A stretch of DNA of 43,990 nucleotides from Nocardioides sp. (GTDB lineage Bacteria; Actinomycetota; Actinomycetes; Propionibacteriales; Nocardioidaceae), in NCBI RefSeq assembly GCF_030149505.1, contig NZ_JASBRN010000013.1, positions 1 through 43,990 of the forward strand, in the 5' to 3' direction. The position numbers and the translations under genes are program-made. Of the stretch, positions 42,686 to 43,990 are shown piece by piece. Below the pieces are notes generated by a model. That model was not told the origin of the DNA, did no database searches, and saw nothing but the letters and a program-made list of their open reading frames with translations. Position 1 is the stretch's first letter; the number at the start of each line of letters is the position of its first letter.

Positions 42686-43750
42686 ATGCGAACCAGGACT
42701 CCTCTTCCCGAACCGGTGATGTGGCACCCCGCTCGGCCGATGCTCGAGCGGGCCTACCGCGTGGACCCGCGGGGTGACAGGGGACCCACCAAGGGTCAGG
42801 TGGACGGCAGGTACTGGCGCGCTGTCGGCCCCGGGTGGTTCCGCCCCGTCGAGCCGCCCGCATCCGTGGAGCAGCGCATCGTCGAGGCGTCCTACCGAGT
42901 CCCGGAGGACGGAGCGGTGACGGGATGGGCGGCCCTGAGGTGGCTCGGGGGGCGGTGGTTCACCGGCACCGATGTCGGGGGCTCGCCGCTGGACATCCCG
43001 ATCACGGTGCTCTGCACCCACCGCAACCACACGGCGGGCATCCGGCAGTCCAAGGAGCGGCTGCGGCCCTCGGACCTCCAGCGGGTGGACGGGCTGAGCG
43101 TCACCACAGCGGTGCGTGCCGTGACCTTCGAGATGCGCCACGCGGATTCCGTGGTCGCCGCCGTCACCTCGCTCGACATGGCCTGCTTCAACGACCTGGT
43201 GTCCCTGGCCGAGGTCAGGTCGTGGGTGGATGAAGGCAAGGGGTGGACCGGCATCCAGCAGGCCCGCGACGCTCTGTCGCTCGCCGACGAGAACGTCTGG
43301 TCGCCGGCGGAGGTGCGCTTCCGGATGCTCTGGACCCAGACCGGCGAGTTGGGTCCCGTGCGGTGCAACGTGCCGATCTTCGACCTCCATGGCCGTCACC
43401 TCATCACCCCGGACCTCTTCGACCCGGCCGCCGGGGTCGTCGGTGAGTACCAGGGCGGGCACCACTTCGAGCGGGATCAGCGACGGCGTGACATCGCCCG
43501 CGAGGCGCTGCTGCGCGACCACGGGCTGGAGTACGTCGAGCGGGTCGCCGGCGAGGAGCCGACCCGGTTCTTGATCCGGCTGCGCTCCGCGTACGCCCGC
43601 GCGGCCCGTCAGCCCGCTTCCGAACGGCGGTGGACGCTCGACGACCCGCCGAGCTGGACGTCGACGGAGACCGTCGCCCAGCGCCGCGGGCTCTCGCCGC
43701 ACCAACGGAGGATCCTGCTGGCACATCGCCAACTCGACCCGGCCGCCTGA
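42686..43750 (+). CDS. DUF559/Vsr-like endonuclease-fold protein (AbiEi-like architecture)
   Basis: 354 residues. The N-terminal part resembles the winged-helix region that precedes DUF559 domains in many actinobacterial proteins, often named AbiEi-like. The C-terminal part has the restriction-endonuclease-like pattern: Glu209 in SPAEVRFR, Asp243 in ITPDLFD, and Glu254-x-Gln256 in VGEYQGGHH. RRRDIAREALLRDHGLEYV follows, as in very-short-patch repair nucleases. No cognate toxin gene is adjacent. CAAGGT lies 6 nt before the ATG; ATG 42719 is an alternative. Copies of one repeat family lie on both sides. Such genes are numerous in Nocardioidaceae; the biological role is unknown. Confidence 0.75.
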   Translation: MRTRTPLPEPVMWHPARPMLERAYRVDPRGDRGPTKGQVDGRYWRAVGPGWFRPVEPPASVEQRIVEASYRVPEDGAVTGWAALRWLGGRWFTGTDVGGSPLDIPITVLCTHRNHTAGIRQSKERLRPSDLQRVDGLSVTTAVRAVTFEMRHADSVVAAVTSLDMACFNDLVSLAEVRSWVDEGKGWTGIQQARDALSLADENVWSPAEVRFRMLWTQTGELGPVRCNVPIFDLHGRHLITPDLFDPAAGVVGEYQGGHHFERDQRRRDIAREALLRDHGLEYVERVAGEEPTRFLIRLRSAYARAARQPASERRWTLDDPPSWTSTETVAQRRGLSPHQRRILLAHRQLDPAA

Positions 43751-43810
43751 CCACTCCCACCCGGTGCGACCCGAGCGCGGAGTCGGCGTGGGTGCGCCGT
43801 CGAGGTGGGG

Positions 43811-43849
43811 TAGTCCGACTGCGATTGCAGGTTGTGCGGGCGTGAAACC
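43811..43849. repeat. family-3 repeat, interrupted copy
   Basis: The sequence at 43811-43833 matches the left arm at 42510-42532 except at two positions. A GC-rich loop follows, and AAACC (43845-43849) looks like the start of the right arm. The match then breaks off exactly where an ISL3-like end begins. Confidence 0.7.
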
Positions 43850-43990
43850 GGCTCTTCCCAGATGAGGGTGTAGCGGAGGTCGCGGTCGGGCCGGCGCGTC
43901 GCTGCGGTGAGAAGGGTCGAGGTCTTTCGAAGATGGCGGTTCCTACGCCAGCCACCCGAAAGACCTCGACGTGCACGACGCTACCCGTGC
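43850..43990 (+). mobile_element. left end of an ISL3-family insertion sequence
   Basis: GGCTCTTCCCAGATGAGG at 43850 matches the GGCTCTTC start typical of ISL3-family terminal repeats. A 14-bp inverted repeat, GTCGAGGTCTTTCG (43916-43929) with CGAAAGACCTCGAC (43957-43970), sits just before a possible transposase start. The element runs off the window. Confidence 0.6.
43971..43990 (+). CDS. possible transposase start (cut by window edge)
   Basis: GTG 43971 opens a frame reading VHDATR to the edge. Its place 121 nt inside the presumed ISL3 end suits a transposase gene. Six residues cannot prove it. Confidence 0.3.

Noticed and set aside
42686..43750. Type IV toxin-antitoxin system
   Set aside because: The protein resembles proteins named AbiEi-like, but no nucleotidyltransferase toxin gene (AbiEii) is adjacent and the C-terminus is nuclease-like.

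Overview
The window is high-GC actinobacterial DNA. Gene content and order (hpt-ftsH-folE-folP-folB-folK-DUF3180, then DUF2520-panC-panD-nadB-nadC-coaX-lsr2, then clpC-mutY) follow the backbone known from Mycobacterium and most strongly suggest a Nocardioidaceae-type organism such as Nocardioides. This assignment rests on gene order and protein character only; no search was run.

Layout. 1-1200: possible transposase tail, then a small secreted protein. 1237-7659: purine salvage (hpt), membrane protease ftsH, a compact folate operon with overlapping stops and starts, and two small membrane proteins. 7825-12565: a two-domain GNAT acetyltransferase and an OpuC-type glycine betaine/osmoprotectant ABC importer whose ATPase gene diverges from the permease-permease-binding protein genes. 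12766-16006: a sulfotransferase/glycosyltransferase trio for surface or secreted glycan work. 16243-22070: pantothenate, NAD and CoA synthesis. 22218-24689: Lsr2 and a NarL-type two-component pair. 24945-28500: ClpC and a convergent MutY. 28572-31922: an anchored unknown protein, a TetR repressor, a small Rho-N-like protein and two orphan LuxR-type regulators with degenerate receivers. 32063-32135: tRNA-Lys(UUU). 32473-35980: cold-shock protein, a small unknown protein, and a csoR-copZ-copA copper efflux operon. 36159-38134: an anchored unknown protein and a MutT1-type Nudix/phosphatase sanitation enzyme. 38250-42490: the PHO-box-controlled pstSCAB phosphate importer. 42686-43750: a DUF559/Vsr-like nuclease-fold protein. 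43850-end: left end of an ISL3-type insertion sequence.

The most interesting layer lies between the genes. (1) Several families of long-armed intergenic inverted repeats sit at 3' or convergent gene ends (7682, 12571, 22579, 27514, 36018, 42503, 43811). Two families recur within 44 kb with near-identical cores, and the insertion sequence at the right edge seems to have landed inside one copy. (2) The second orphan regulator has Glu where the phosphoacceptor Asp should be and is preceded by five CATTCCA-like repeats spaced 11, 11, 12 and 11 bp. (3) Many genes carry a TANNNT or GAGACT hexamer 6-8 nt before the start codon and no Shine-Dalgarno, which points to extensive leaderless transcription. 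Some start choices below rest on this. (4) Recognisable operators include a CsoR palindrome overlapping the csoR start codon, a ClgR-like site before clpC and a four-unit PHO box before pstS.
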